64,000 bases of DNA from Streptomyces aquilus (GCF_003955715.1 NZ_CP034463.1:7874001-7938000), one strand, 5' to 3'; positions 41,698 to 53,366 are shown, numbered from the stretch's first letter. Translations and numbers: made by a program. Notes: generated by a model not told the origin, from the letters alone.

Positions 41698-42723
41698 TCA
41701 GCGGGTTCCGGCGGCGGCGAACTTCGCCACGGCGGCGACATTGCTCCGGGTCACGAACGCGGGGCCGGTCAGCACGGGGGCGACCCCGCCGCCGCTGACA
41801 TTGCCGTTGGTGCGGTACAGCCACAGCGAGTCGACCGCGAGATAGCCCTGGAGATACGGCTGTTGGTCCACCGCGAACTGCACCGACCCGTCCTGCACGG
41901 CCCGGGCCAGGTCCTTGCTGAGGTCGAAGGTGGCGACCCGGGCCCTGCTGCCCGCCGCCTTCACCGAGTCGACCGCGTCCAGCGCGAACTGCGCGCCCAT
42001 CGTGACGACTTCGTCGATACCGGGGTCCTGCCGCAGCCGGGCGGTGAGGACGGCGTCCACGGCCTTGGCGTCGGTGCCTTCCACATAGAGGTTCTCGGTC
42101 TCGCCGCCGAACGTCTTCTTCACCCCGGCGCAGCGCGCCTCCAGCGCGACATTGCCCCGTTCGTGGATGACGCACAGCGCGTGCTTGGCCTTCAGCGCGT
42201 CGAGCTTGTCCCCGACGGCGGCGCCCGCGACGCTCTCGTCCTGACCGAAGTACTCCAACAACCCCTGCGACTTCCACGCGTCGATACCGGAGTTGAGCCC
42301 GACGACCGGTATACCCGCCGCCCTGGCCTCGGCGACCGGCGCCTTCATCGCGTTCGGCTTGGCCAGCGTCACCGCGATCCCGTCCACCCGCTCCCCGATC
42401 GCGTCCCGCACCAACTGCGCCTGCCGGGCCGGGTCGGAGTCGCTCACGTACGTCAGCTCGACCCCGTCCTTCACGGCCGCCGCCTCCGCCCCCTTGCGCA
42501 CCAGCTCCCAGAAGGCGTCCCCCTCACCCCCGTGGGTGACCAGGGCGACCTTCATCGCGCCCTTCGCCCCCGACCCGAGCCGCGCGGCTGCGGAACCGGA
42601 ACCGGAAGCGGAACCCGGGCCGGAACAGCCGACGAGCAGCAGGAGGGCGGCCGAGGCCGCGACGGCGAGACGCACGGATGCGCCGGATCCGGAAGATGCC
42701 TGCGGTGGGGGAGTGGTGATCAT
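41698..42723 (-). CDS. Sugar-binding-type lipoprotein next to conservon 2
   Basis: A 341-residue protein with signal and lipobox (AASAALLLLVGC, Cys near 33) and a periplasmic-binding fold of the type-I (RbsB-like) class: KVALVTHGGEGDAFWELVRK, DGIAVTLAKP, GIPVVGLNSG, GNVALEARCAGVKK. No permease or ATPase gene is nearby, so it is not an ordinary importer subunit. Its gene precedes cvnA at 61 bases on the same strand. The simplest idea is a receptor that presents a ligand to CvnA (inference). Start MITTPPPQ chosen over an upstream ATG at 42813 to fit the signal peptide. Confidence 0.85.
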   Translation of the reverse strand: MITTPPPQASSGSGASVRLAVAASAALLLLVGCSGPGSASGSGSAAARLGSGAKGAMKVALVTHGGEGDAFWELVRKGAEAAAVKDGVELTYVSDSDPARQAQLVRDAIGERVDGIAVTLAKPNAMKAPVAEARAAGIPVVGLNSGIDAWKSQGLLEYFGQDESVAGAAVGDKLDALKAKHALCVIHERGNVALEARCAGVKKTFGGETENLYVEGTDAKAVDAVLTARLRQDPGIDEVVTMGAQFALDAVDSVKAAGSRARVATFDLSKDLARAVQDGSVQFAVDQQPYLQGYLAVDSLWLYRTNGNVSGGGVAPVLTGPAFVTRSNVAAVAKFAAAGTR

Positions 42724-42908
42724 GAGGGTGCGGCACCTCACTGTGCGGCCGAGCAGGTGGAACGCGAAAGGGAGGCCGAAACGCGGGTGTGCGTCGGCCT
42801 GTTGAACTTTCACTTGCCCGGAGCCAACCGCGTGTGACCGCCGGTAGTCAAGTGATCAGCCGCTTGTAGCGACTTCTCGGTGCCGCATCGTGATGGTCGA
42901 CGGCGAGG

Positions 42909-44408
42909 TCAGCCGTAGGTCAGGTTCGAACAGGGGTTGTCGTCCGCCGACCGGGCGCCGTCCGCGACCGTGCTGGGCACGGCCGTCGGGGACGCGGTGG
43001 GTGTGGTGGCGTACGACTGGCCCAGTACGAGGCTGATGCCGGCGCGCGTGACGGACTCCAGCGTGGCGCCGGGGAAGGCCGCGGCGACCGTGCGGGCCCG
43101 GGACATTTCGCCGGGGCCGTACTCGACGAGGGTGGTGGGGTGGTCCTGGGTGGTCGCCGTGGCCGTGCCGGTGACCGTGAAGCCGTCGGAGGTGAGCGCG
43201 GCGGCGGCGCGGGCGGCGAGGCCGGTGACCGTGGTGCCGTTGTAGACGCCGACGGAGATGCCGGCGCCGGAGACGGGGGTGGGGGACGCCGTGGGTGTCT
43301 TCTGCTTCCCCGTGGCGTTCTTGCCGTCGATCGTGCGGTCGGACTTCAGGGCCGCCCACAGGGCGTCGGCGTCCGGTTCGACGATCGCGACGCGTGAACC
43401 GTCGTACCGCCAAGGCAGGGTGACGAACTTGGTGTTGTGCAGGTCGACGTCCTTCAGGGACATCGCGAAGGAGATGAGCTTGTCGGCGGAGCCCAGGCCG
43501 GTGTCGACGGTGAGGGACTTCGTCGCGGCGTCGGCGAGCGGCAACAGGTGGGTCGGGGTCAGGCCCTTGCTCTTCACCTCCTTCAACAGGCTTGCCACGA
43601 AAGCCTGTTGGCGCTTGATGCGGCCGATGTCGGAGCCGTCGCCGATGCCGTGCCGGATGCGGACGTAGTCCAGCGCCTTCTGCCCGGAGACGGTCTGCAC
43701 CCCCTTCTTGAACAGCAGCCTGCCCGGGGTCGTCCGGTGCGGGTTGAGATCGTTCTCGTAGACGTCCTGCGGCAGGCACACCCGCACCCCGCCCACCACC
43801 TCCGTCAGCCGGGCGAAACCCTTGAAGTCGACGACGACCGTGTGGTCCACGCGCAGGCCGGTGAGGTGCTCGACGGTGTTCTGGGTGCAGGCCGGGTTGC
43901 CCTTGGCGGTGTCGCCCACCGAGTAGGCCGCGTTGAACATCGTGTCGGTCTGCGTCTTCGTCCAGCTGCCGTCGGGCAGCTTGCAGGGCGGGATCGTGAC
44001 CAGGGTGTCGCGGGGGATGGAGACCGCGAGCGCGTGCCGGTGGTCGGCGTAGACGTGCAGCAGGAGCGTGGTGTCGGAGCGCCCTATGTCGTCCTTGTTC
44101 CCGCCGCCGAGCGCCGCGTTGCCGTCGGTGCGCGCGTCGGAGCCGATGAGCAGGACGTTCTCACCCTTGGAGGAGCCGGCCCGGGGCCGGTCGTCGGAGA
44201 CGCCGCCCGAGTCGAAGGTGCTGATGTTCCCGTCCAGCTTCAGATAGAGCCAGCCCGCGCCGGCGGTCGCGAGGACCAGCAGCGAGAGGCAGACGGCGAG
44301 GGCGACGCGTATCCGGCGGCCCCGGCGGCGGCCCGCCCGGCGACGGCCGCCGGGGCGCTCCTGCCGGTGCCGCGGGGGTGCCGGCCTCCCTGCACTGGTG
44401 ATCGTCAT
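42909..44408 (-). CDS. LytR-CpsA-Psr (LCP) family cell-wall ligase
   Basis: A 499-residue membrane-anchored phosphotransferase that moves lipid-linked glycopolymers onto peptidoglycan. An Arg-rich cytoplasmic start precedes one TM (IRVALAVCLSLLVLATAGAG). The LCP domain covers about 90-260: VLLIGSDAR, GRSDTTLLLHVYADH, AVSIPRDTLV, ALDYVRIRHG. A LytR_C domain lies near 365-455 (ISVGVYNGTTVTGLAARAAA). The end DDNPCSNLTYG holds a lone Cys. AAGGGCGCGG precedes the ATG. Divergent from tatA. Confidence 0.92.
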   Translation of the reverse strand: MTITSAGRPAPPRHRQERPGGRRRAGRRRGRRIRVALAVCLSLLVLATAGAGWLYLKLDGNISTFDSGGVSDDRPRAGSSKGENVLLIGSDARTDGNAALGGGNKDDIGRSDTTLLLHVYADHRHALAVSIPRDTLVTIPPCKLPDGSWTKTQTDTMFNAAYSVGDTAKGNPACTQNTVEHLTGLRVDHTVVVDFKGFARLTEVVGGVRVCLPQDVYENDLNPHRTTPGRLLFKKGVQTVSGQKALDYVRIRHGIGDGSDIGRIKRQQAFVASLLKEVKSKGLTPTHLLPLADAATKSLTVDTGLGSADKLISFAMSLKDVDLHNTKFVTLPWRYDGSRVAIVEPDADALWAALKSDRTIDGKNATGKQKTPTASPTPVSGAGISVGVYNGTTVTGLAARAAAALTSDGFTVTGTATATTQDHPTTLVEYGPGEMSRARTVAAAFPGATLESVTRAGISLVLGQSYATTPTASPTAVPSTVADGARSADDNPCSNLTYG

Positions 44409-44530
44409 CCGCGCCCTTTTTGCAAATTGCTGGGATTTGTCGCCTAAGCCCCGGTTGTACAGTTGCGCACGACAGCAACCGTCATCCGACGGGCGGCGGC
44501 CGCCGCAAGTGTGCGCGACCGACGTAAGAG

Positions 44531-44545
44531 CGAGTTGAGAACTCG
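44531..44545. promoter_or_regulatory. Short inverted repeat upstream of tatA
   Basis: CGAGTTGAGAACTCG: 6-bp arms, 3-base loop, 20 bases before the tatA start. It could be an operator or a leader hairpin. Only the symmetry supports it. Confidence 0.25.
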
Positions 44546-44565
44546 GGCGAGAGAAAGGCGCGGCC

Positions 44566-44787
44566 GTGCTGCGTAACGGACTGGAACCCTGGCACCTGCT
44601 GATAGTGGCGATCGTCGTGATCGTGCTGTTCGGCTCGAAGAAGCTGCCCGACACCGCGCGGGCGCTCGGCAGGTCCATGCGCATTCTCAAGAGCGAGGCG
44701 CAGGCGATGAAGGACGAGTCAGCGCCGGCGACGGCGGTGACCGCGCCCGTGGAGACGCCGGCTGCCGCGCAATCGCCGTCGCAGTGA
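44566..44787 (+). CDS. tatA: TatA/TatE-type twin-arginine translocase subunit
   Basis: A 73-residue protein: one membrane helix ([15 protein letters not shown]), the conserved [20 protein letters not shown] hinge and amphipathic helix, and a short Ala/Pro/Thr tail. It would form the pore of the Tat export system. It stands alone with no tatC beside it, so it is probably a second copy. GAGAGAAAGG precedes the GTG start. Several Tat or signal-bearing secreted enzymes are encoded in the window. It ends six bases before the convergent P450 gene. Confidence 0.92.
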   Translation: MLRNGLEPWHLLIVAIVVIVLFGSKKLPDTARALGRSMRILKSEAQAMKDESAPATAVTAPVETPAAAQSPSQ

Positions 44788-44792
44788 GTACG

Positions 44793-46034
44793 TCAGCCGA
44801 GGCGCACCGGTAGTGACCGGTGGCCGTGGGAGATGAACGAGTCCACCGGCTCCAGCTCCCCCGGCGCCACGGCGAGCGCGAGCCCCGGGAAGCGGGCGAA
44901 CAGCGCGGGCAGCGCGACGCGGGCCTCCAGGCGGCCGAGCGGGGCACCCAGGCAGTGATGGGCGCCGTACCCGAAGGCCAGGTGGTCCTTGTCGGCCCGG
45001 GTGACGTCGAACACGTCCGCGTCCTCGCCGTGGTGCCCCGGGTCGCGTCCGGCGGCGGCGTACGCGGCGAGGATCGCCTCGCCCGTCCGGATCACGGCGC
45101 CCTCGGGGCCGCCCAGCTCGGCCAGGTCCAGGTCCGTCACGGCGTACCGCAGCGGCAGGCTCGCCACCGGTGCCTCGGCGCGCAGGGTCTCCTCGATCAC
45201 GTCGTCCCAGGAGGCCTGCCCGGCACGGACCAGGGCGAGCTGGCCGGGGTGGGTGAGCAGGGCGTGGACCGCGTTGTCGAGCAGGTTCACCGTGGTCTCG
45301 TGACCGGCGCTGACCATGAGCACCAGGGTGTCGAGCAGCTCCTGCTCACTGAGGTGGGCGCCGTCGTCGTCATGGGTGGCGATCAGCGCGGAGGTGAGGT
45401 CGTCGCCGGGCAACGCCCGCTTGGTCTCGACGAGTTGCCGCATGGCCGCGTAGAAGCGGGCGTAGGTGTCGGCCACTTCGGCGGCGTCGGCCGAGGTGTG
45501 GAAGACGCCGTCCACGACGGCCCGTAGCTCCGGGCCCTGCTCCTCCGGGAGGCCGAGGAGCTCGCCGATGACCTGGATGGGCAGCGGGTAGCAGAACTCC
45601 TCGCGCAGATCGACGACTTGACCACCCTCTCCGGCCTTGGCGACCCGGTCGAGCAGTGCGTCGGTGACGGCTTCCACACGAGGGCGCAGGGCGGCGGTGC
45701 GGCGTGCGGTGAACGCCTTCGCGACGAGGTTGCGCAGCCGTTTGTGGTCGGCGCCGTAGGCCGTGAACATGTTCTGCACGGCGACCCACGTGAACAGCGG
45801 CCAGTCCGGGGAGACGCGGCCCTCGGCCCAGCGCGGCCAGTGCTGTCGCGCGTCCTTCGACACCCTCGGGTCGGCGAGCAGCCGCCTCAGCAGCGCGGGG
45901 TTGCTGACCGCCCAGGCGGGCACGCCGTGCGGCAGTTCGACCGGGGCGACGGGGCCGCGCTCCCTGATCCGCGCGGCTTCGCCGTGGATGTCACGACCGG
46001 TCGGGTCGATCACGACCGGGTCCTTGAACTCCAT
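44793..46034 (-). CDS. Cytochrome P450
   Basis: A 413-residue soluble monooxygenase. I-helix AGHETTVNLL (oxygen-binding Thr), K-helix EETLRAEAP (the ExxR pair), and heme loop FGYGAHHCLGAPLGRLEA with the Cys ligand. The overall pattern resembles bacterial CYP107/CYP105-type enzymes; the family number cannot be fixed by eye. GGGGGAGTTCG precedes the ATG, and an in-frame start at 46175 is rejected as leader. No ferredoxin gene is adjacent. It may hydroxylate a secondary metabolite (inference). Confidence 0.93.
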   Translation of the reverse strand: MEFKDPVVIDPTGRDIHGEAARIRERGPVAPVELPHGVPAWAVSNPALLRRLLADPRVSKDARQHWPRWAEGRVSPDWPLFTWVAVQNMFTAYGADHKRLRNLVAKAFTARRTAALRPRVEAVTDALLDRVAKAGEGGQVVDLREEFCYPLPIQVIGELLGLPEEQGPELRAVVDGVFHTSADAAEVADTYARFYAAMRQLVETKRALPGDDLTSALIATHDDDGAHLSEQELLDTLVLMVSAGHETTVNLLDNAVHALLTHPGQLALVRAGQASWDDVIEETLRAEAPVASLPLRYAVTDLDLAELGGPEGAVIRTGEAILAAYAAAGRDPGHHGEDADVFDVTRADKDHLAFGYGAHHCLGAPLGRLEARVALPALFARFPGLALAVAPGELEPVDSFISHGHRSLPVRLG

Positions 46035-46439
46035 CGAACTCCCCCTGTCCCGTGGGCTCCCGGCACCCACGGTTCGGGGTGCCCGGACAGCGCGGCACGA
46101 CCCCACGGGCTGCCCCGGGCGGCCGTGCGCCACGGTCACGCTAGGGGGCGGGGAGCGGGGTGCGCGAGGGTGCACGGGGGGGCTGGCCGGAATGGGGCGG
46201 CGGGGTGCGGGCGGGCGGCGGCTGGGCGGTGGTGGGCGGCGGCGCCGAGCGGGGGCGCTCGCCTGGCCGGTGCGGGCCCTGCTAGTGCGCGGGCGGGCCG
46301 GGGGCCCGGTCGTGTGCGGGCGGGCGGGCCAGGGCCCGGTCGTGTGCGGGTAGGCCAGGGGCCCGGTCGAGTGCGGGTAGGCCGGTTCCGGGCCCTGGCC
46401 GTGCCTGGTGAGGCCGGTTCCCAGCCCCGGCCCTGGGGC

Positions 46440-46690
46440 GGGCCGGCCCGTTCCTGGCCCCGGTTGCGCGGGGGCAAGTCCCTTCCCGGCCCTGGCTGGT
46501 GTGCGGTGAGGCTCGTTCTGGCCCCGGTTGCGCGGGGGTAAGTCCCGTGCCGGTCCTGGCTGGTGTGCGGTCGGGTTCGTCCTGGCCCCGGTCGGGTGGG
46601 GGTAAGTCCCGTGCTGGTCCTGGCTGGTGTGCGGTCGGGTTCGTCCTGGCCCCGGTCGGGTGGGGGTAAGTCCCTTCCCGGCCGTGGCCG
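46440..46690 (+). repeat. 64-bp tandem repeat, about four copies
   Basis: The word AAGTCCC recurs with agt at 46477, 46541, 46605 and 46669, exactly 64 bp apart. Each unit holds GTGCGGT, CTCGTTCTGG or TTCGTCCTGG, and GGGGGTAAGTCCC. The last two units are nearly identical. 64 is twice the 32-bp unit that follows, so this is a higher-order array. Degenerate repeats of about 30 bp extend left to about 46280. Confidence 0.85.
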
Positions 46691-46818
46691 GTGTGCGGTC
46701 AGGCTCGTCCCGGCTCCTGCCCGTGTGCGGTCAGGCTCGTCCCGGCTCCTGCCCGTGTGCGGTCAGGCTCGTCCCGGCTCCTGCCCGTGTGCGGTCAGGC
46801 CCGTTCCCGCTCCTGCTT
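46691..46818 (+). repeat. 32-bp tandem repeat, three perfect copies and one degenerate
   Basis: Units begin GTGTGCGGTCAGGCTCGTCC at 46691, 46723 and 46755 and are identical; the unit at 46787 is altered. There are no unique spacers, so this is a minisatellite rather than a CRISPR array. Confidence 0.9.
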
Positions 46819-46914
46819 GTGTGCGGGGCGGGCACCCGGTTGCGCCCCCCACGGCCATCAGGGCGCTTTCCGGGCCCCGTAAGGCATCAGGACGCTCTCC
46901 CGCCCCGCGAGTCC

Positions 46915-47400
46915 TCAGGCCGGTTCCGGGTCACCGGCCTCCGGCCCCACCGCGCCCAGCGAGCCCAGCACCGCCGGGCTCTTCGCCGCTCGGGCCGCCT
47001 TGCGGCGCTTTCTGCGGCTCACCCTCGGATCCTGGTCCGGGAGCCAGCCGAAGGCCAGGCAGCTGCCCACCACGCCGAGGAGGAGGCCGATGAAGAAGCC
47101 TCCCAGGTTCGAGGTCAGCCAGGTGCCCAGGGCGAGCAGGACGCCGGTGATCGAGTAGAAGAGCCGCTGGGTGGGGTTGAACAGGATCAGCAGCCCCAGC
47201 AGCAGCATCAGCGCCGGCAGGAGATAGCCGGCCAGGCCCTGCATACCGATGTGCAGGACGACCTTCAGCGACGCCTTCTCGGTGAGCAGGATCTCCGCCC
47301 CGCCCAGGGCGAGCAGCAGCCCGCCCCAGAACGGACGGTCGGCCCGCCACGCGCGGAAGGCCGACCGCACTCCCCGACGTGGAGTGTCCGTGTCCGACAT
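46915..47400 (-). CDS. DUF6114-type membrane protein
   Basis: A 161-residue protein with four predicted membrane helices (PFWGGLLLALGGAEILL, MQGLAGYLLPALMLLLGLLI, FYSITGVLLALGTWLT, GGFFIGLLLGVVGSCLAFGW) and a basic cytoplasmic tail (RRKRRKAARAAK). The pattern matches the Streptomyces DUF6114 family. Its ATG overlaps the stop of the DUF6230 gene by one base, and the two families typically occur as a pair. Function unknown; a partner for display of the DUF6230 protein is possible. Confidence 0.75.
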   Translation of the reverse strand: MSDTDTPRRGVRSAFRAWRADRPFWGGLLLALGGAEILLTEKASLKVVLHIGMQGLAGYLLPALMLLLGLLILFNPTQRLFYSITGVLLALGTWLTSNLGGFFIGLLLGVVGSCLAFGWLPDQDPRVSRRKRRKAARAAKSPAVLGSLGAVGPEAGDPEPA

Positions 47401-48071
47401 CAGCAACCCGAGCTGCTGAAACGGAGCTTCAGGCCCGGAAGCTTGAAGACACCCGCGGTCGTCGCGTAGTTGGTCTGCCGCAGGTTGGCGATGTGCACCG
47501 TGTCCGACTGCTGGCTGAACACCCCGATCGGGCCCTTGACCCCGGCCTTGGTGAGCGTGCTGGCGTCGTTGCCGATCTCGATGTTGTTGAAGTCGGCGTC
47601 ACCGGTCAGCTCGGTGGAGTCGGTGGTCAGGTCGGTCGCTTTCACCTTCTGCGACCCGCTGCCGGCGGTGATGAGCAGGTTGGTCCCGCCGAGGTCGACG
47701 CTCTGGCAGAGGCTGTCCAGCGTCGCGTTCTTGATCGCGGAGGTGACCACCAGCACCTGGCCCCCGGTGTCACCCGCGTTCGGGCTGCCCTCCGCCATGT
47801 TGTCGAGGGCGCCGAACTGCTCGAAGCCGGTGCCGTTCAGCTCCTTCGCGGTGACGGTGAACGCCATGCCGGAGATCGCGAACTGCACGCCCAGCGCGCC
47901 CTCCGCGGTCAGCACCGCCAGCGTGGCGGCGACGAGCGTGGCCGGTACGGCCATCACGGCGGCCCGGCGCGCGCGGACCCGACCGCGTCTGGCAGGCTCC
48001 GGCGCGGAACCGCTTTCCGCGTTCTCTGGTGTGTTGTCGGCGGCCGAAGTGGCGTCCGAAGACGAGGCCAT
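47400..48071 (-). CDS. DUF6230-type surface/secreted protein
   Basis: A 223-residue protein. After an acidic 45-residue cytoplasmic segment, an Arg-rich stretch leads into one helix (AVMAVPATLVAATLAVLTAE). The beta-rich extracellular part follows: FAISGMAFTVTAKELNGTGF, a LCQSVDLGG Cys and a closing LKLRFSSSGC. It resembles DUF6230 proteins, known in Streptomyces beside DUF6114. MASSSDATSA is chosen as start over an upstream ATG at 48110. Function unknown. Confidence 0.75.
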   Translation of the reverse strand: MASSSDATSAADNTPENAESGSAPEPARRGRVRARRAAVMAVPATLVAATLAVLTAEGALGVQFAISGMAFTVTAKELNGTGFEQFGALDNMAEGSPNAGDTGGQVLVVTSAIKNATLDSLCQSVDLGGTNLLITAGSGSQKVKATDLTTDSTELTGDADFNNIEIGNDASTLTKAGVKGPIGVFSQQSDTVHIANLRQTNYATTAGVFKLPGLKLRFSSSGC

Positions 48072-49393
<1,322 letters not shown>

Positions 49394-49411
49394 CCCTCGT
49401 ACGAACGGCGT

Positions 49412-50326
49412 TCAGCGTCGACGCAGACGCAGCGCCAGGGCGGCGCCCCCGGTGAGCACCAGCACCGCGGCGGCGCCGCCCGCCACCATGGGGGCGGACG
49501 GTCCCGTGCCGGGAGTCTCCGTGGCGGCCACCGGCGCGGTGCCGGCAGCCGAGGCCGTCGTACGGGGTTCGGCGCTCGGCGTCGGGCTCTTGGTCGTACG
49601 GGCCTTCGCGGCGCCGCTCGAAGCCGGCTTCGAGACCGATGCCGAAGGTGAGGGTGACGGCTTCGCGCTCCGCTCGGCCTTGCCCTTCGTCGCCGGGAAC
49701 ACCACGTCCGAGCACGAGTAGTACGTGTCCGGCGTGCTCGTGTTCTGCCAGATCGTGTAGAGCACATGCCGGCCCGTACGGTCCGACGGCAGCGTCGCAC
49801 GGATGCGGTACGCGCCGCCCGTCAGCGCCGGGTCCTTGACCGTGGCGAACGGCTTGTCGGGCAGGTCGGACCAGGCGAGCGGCTTCGTCGGGTCGTAGCC
49901 GGGCTTGGTCAGATAGAGCTTGAAGCTTCCCGTATGAGGGATCGTCGAGGCGTACTTCATCGTCAGCGTCGCGCCCGGCGTCAGATGCGTCGAGGGCCAG
50001 TCCGCGCGGGCGAGGTCGAGGCCCTTGTAGGCGGGCAGGCCGCCGCTGCACAGCTCGCCGTCGGGGACGGTCTGCCGGTCGCGGCCGTTGACGTTGGCGA
50101 TGCGCAGGTTGTCCCAGGCGGTGAAGGGTGCCCCGTTCGCGGCGACGGCGGCCCGGCAGGCCGTGGACTGCGCCCGGTCGCCGCCCTCGGGGGAGCAGGC
50201 GTACACCCGGCTCACCGGATCGGTCGGCGCGCCGTGCGCCTGGGCCGGGGAGGCCGCCCAGACGGTGGTCGCCAGCGGTGCCACGACCGTCAGAACGGCC
50301 ATGCGGTATGCGGTCATCCGGGGCAT
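49412..50326 (-). CDS. AA10 lytic polysaccharide monooxygenase with C-terminal membrane anchor
   Basis: A 304-residue copper enzyme that cleaves chitin or cellulose oxidatively. Signal cleavage at AQA-HGAP (30/31) exposes His31 as the N-terminal copper ligand; the second histidine is His131 in STIPHTGSF. The catalytic domain ends near 210 with YYSCSDVVF. A Ser/Pro/Thr/Ala linker then leads to a hydrophobic helix (MVAGGAAAVLVLTGGAALAL) and RLRRR. The helix and basic end look like a membrane anchor; no LPxTG or LAxTG is visible. GAGGAGACG precedes the ATG. Substrate not decidable by eye. Confidence 0.9.
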   Translation of the reverse strand: MPRMTAYRMAVLTVVAPLATTVWAASPAQAHGAPTDPVSRVYACSPEGGDRAQSTACRAAVAANGAPFTAWDNLRIANVNGRDRQTVPDGELCSGGLPAYKGLDLARADWPSTHLTPGATLTMKYASTIPHTGSFKLYLTKPGYDPTKPLAWSDLPDKPFATVKDPALTGGAYRIRATLPSDRTGRHVLYTIWQNTSTPDTYYSCSDVVFPATKGKAERSAKPSPSPSASVSKPASSGAAKARTTKSPTPSAEPRTTASAAGTAPVAATETPGTGPSAPMVAGGAAAVLVLTGGAALALRLRRR

Positions 50327-50687
50327 CCGGAACGTCTCCTCGGCCGAGGCGGGAACGGTTTGCTCCCGTGCAGTACGGAAACCGGGCCCGGCGCGTTCAC
50401 CGCGGGACATCGACCGCGAAAGGGTGCAGCCGGGGTGCATTCGCCCCCGACTTCCGGACGGCGAGGGTGGGTTTCCGGCCGGATCGAGGGTTTCCCCTGT
50501 ATTCACATGACCTGCGCTTTGCCTATCGTTCAGGCCACAGCTGACCCACAGGTAACCCCCTCCCTGGTCGGCTGGCGCTCGGCCGGTCCCACGCCGCTTT
50601 TCGACCCACCCCCCGCCGCTTCACCGACGAAGCGTTCCCCACCGCTGCTCCGCGCTGCCCGGAGCACGGCCACGAAAGGCAAAGCCC
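50327..50687. other. 361-bp divergent intergenic region (LPMO / S8 protease)
   Basis: It holds the promoter of the protease (50502-50529) and presumably that of the LPMO. The remaining about 160 bases before the protease start are an untranslated GC-rich leader; no gene is seen. Confidence 0.6.
50502..50529 (+). promoter_or_regulatory. Candidate sigma-70-type promoter of the S8 protease
   Basis: TTCACA (50502-50507), 16-base spacer, TATCGT (50524-50529). This is a good match for a vegetative promoter. It implies a leader of about 150 bases before the TTG start. Confidence 0.5.
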
Positions 50688-52493
<1,806 letters not shown>

Positions 52494-52718
52494 GCCACCC
52501 CCGCCTTTTTCTGTACTGAGCGACCGGTTTTTATCCACGCCCATTGCGCTCTACACGCAATCGGTGAATAAGTTGTGGGAGGTCTGAAGACTGAAGGGAA
52601 TTGGGGTGCCCTCGAATGGCCGTCGTACGGTGAGATATCGTGTACGGGGAGTAAGAAACAAACGGCGTGGCCTGTTCTTTTCGGGTCCTGCTCTCTCGCC
52701 CCCAGGAGCGTCCCATCG

Positions 52719-53366
52719 ATGGCTAGGCAGTTACGCGCCGAGCAGACCCGAGCGGCGATCATCGCGGCCGCCGCGGATCTGTTCGACCGGCAGGGTTACG
52801 AGTCGACCAGCCTGAGCGACATCGTCGAGCACGCCCAAGTAACCAAGGGTGCCCTCTACTTCCACTTCGCGGCGAAACAGGATCTCGCTCACGCCATTCT
52901 GGAGCTTCAGTCCAGAACTCTGCGCCGGATGGCGGCGGATATGGACAGCCGCGGCCTTTCCCATCTCGAAGCCCTGATCCGCACCACCTTCGGGATCGCG
53001 CGGCTGTCCGTCGAAGGCCCCGTCCCCAGGGCCGGACTCCGGCTGGCCACCGGCGGACTGGAAGTACCCCCGCCGCTCTCCCACCCATTCGAGGAATGGC
53101 TGGACATCACCACCCGCAAACTCCTCGGCGCCGTCAAGGACGCCGACCTCCACCCGGACATCGATGTCGAAGCCGCAGCTCACTCCCTGGTCTGTTCCCT
53201 CGTCGGCACCCGGGTCGTCGGCCGCTCCCTGGAACCCGTCACCCGGCATCCGCGCCGGCTGGCCGAGATGTGGCACCTCCTGATCCGCGGCATGGTGCCG
53301 GTACCCCGCCGCGCCCGCTATCTGAGCCTCGCCACCCAGCTGGAGCGGGAGATCAGAATTCCCTGA
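52719..53366 (+). CDS. TetR-family regulator, gamma-butyrolactone receptor-like (ScbR/ArpA group)
   Basis: A 215-residue repressor. The N-terminal TetR helix-turn-helix reads RAAIIAAAADLFDRQGYEST and VTKGALYFHFAAKQDLA. The ligand domain keeps receptor-group features: PRAGLRLATGG, HPFEEWLDIT, VEAAAHSLVCSLVGTRVV and LAEMWHLLIRGMVP. No butyrolactone synthase (AfsA-like) gene is in the window, so it may respond to a signal made elsewhere or be a pseudo-receptor. The 225-bp leader before it has an AT-rich patch AAGAAACAAACGG (52655-52667) facing TGTTCTTTT, a possible autoregulatory site. Confidence 0.87.
   Translation: MARQLRAEQTRAAIIAAAADLFDRQGYESTSLSDIVEHAQVTKGALYFHFAAKQDLAHAILELQSRTLRRMAADMDSRGLSHLEALIRTTFGIARLSVEGPVPRAGLRLATGGLEVPPPLSHPFEEWLDITTRKLLGAVKDADLHPDIDVEAAAHSLVCSLVGTRVVGRSLEPVTRHPRRLAEMWHLLIRGMVPVPRRARYLSLATQLEREIRIP

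Larger units (their letters stand above)
46035..46914. other. 880-bp intergenic region dominated by minisatellite DNA
   Basis: It lies between the P450 start and the DUF6114 stop (both minus strand). The first about 110 bases may hold the P450 promoter. From about 46280 the DNA is GC-rich tandem repeat (see repeat entries). Open frames across it are repeat translations without family resemblance or ribosome sites. Confidence 0.7.

Noticed and set aside
46691..46818. 32-bp direct repeats as a possible CRISPR array
   Set aside because: Units are contiguous with no unique spacers, and no cas genes are in the window.
46563..47469. Open frames giving proteins such as MCGRVRPGPGRVGVSP
   Set aside because: They are translations of the 64/32-bp minisatellite running into the antisense of DUF6114; no ribosome site and no resemblance to known families.
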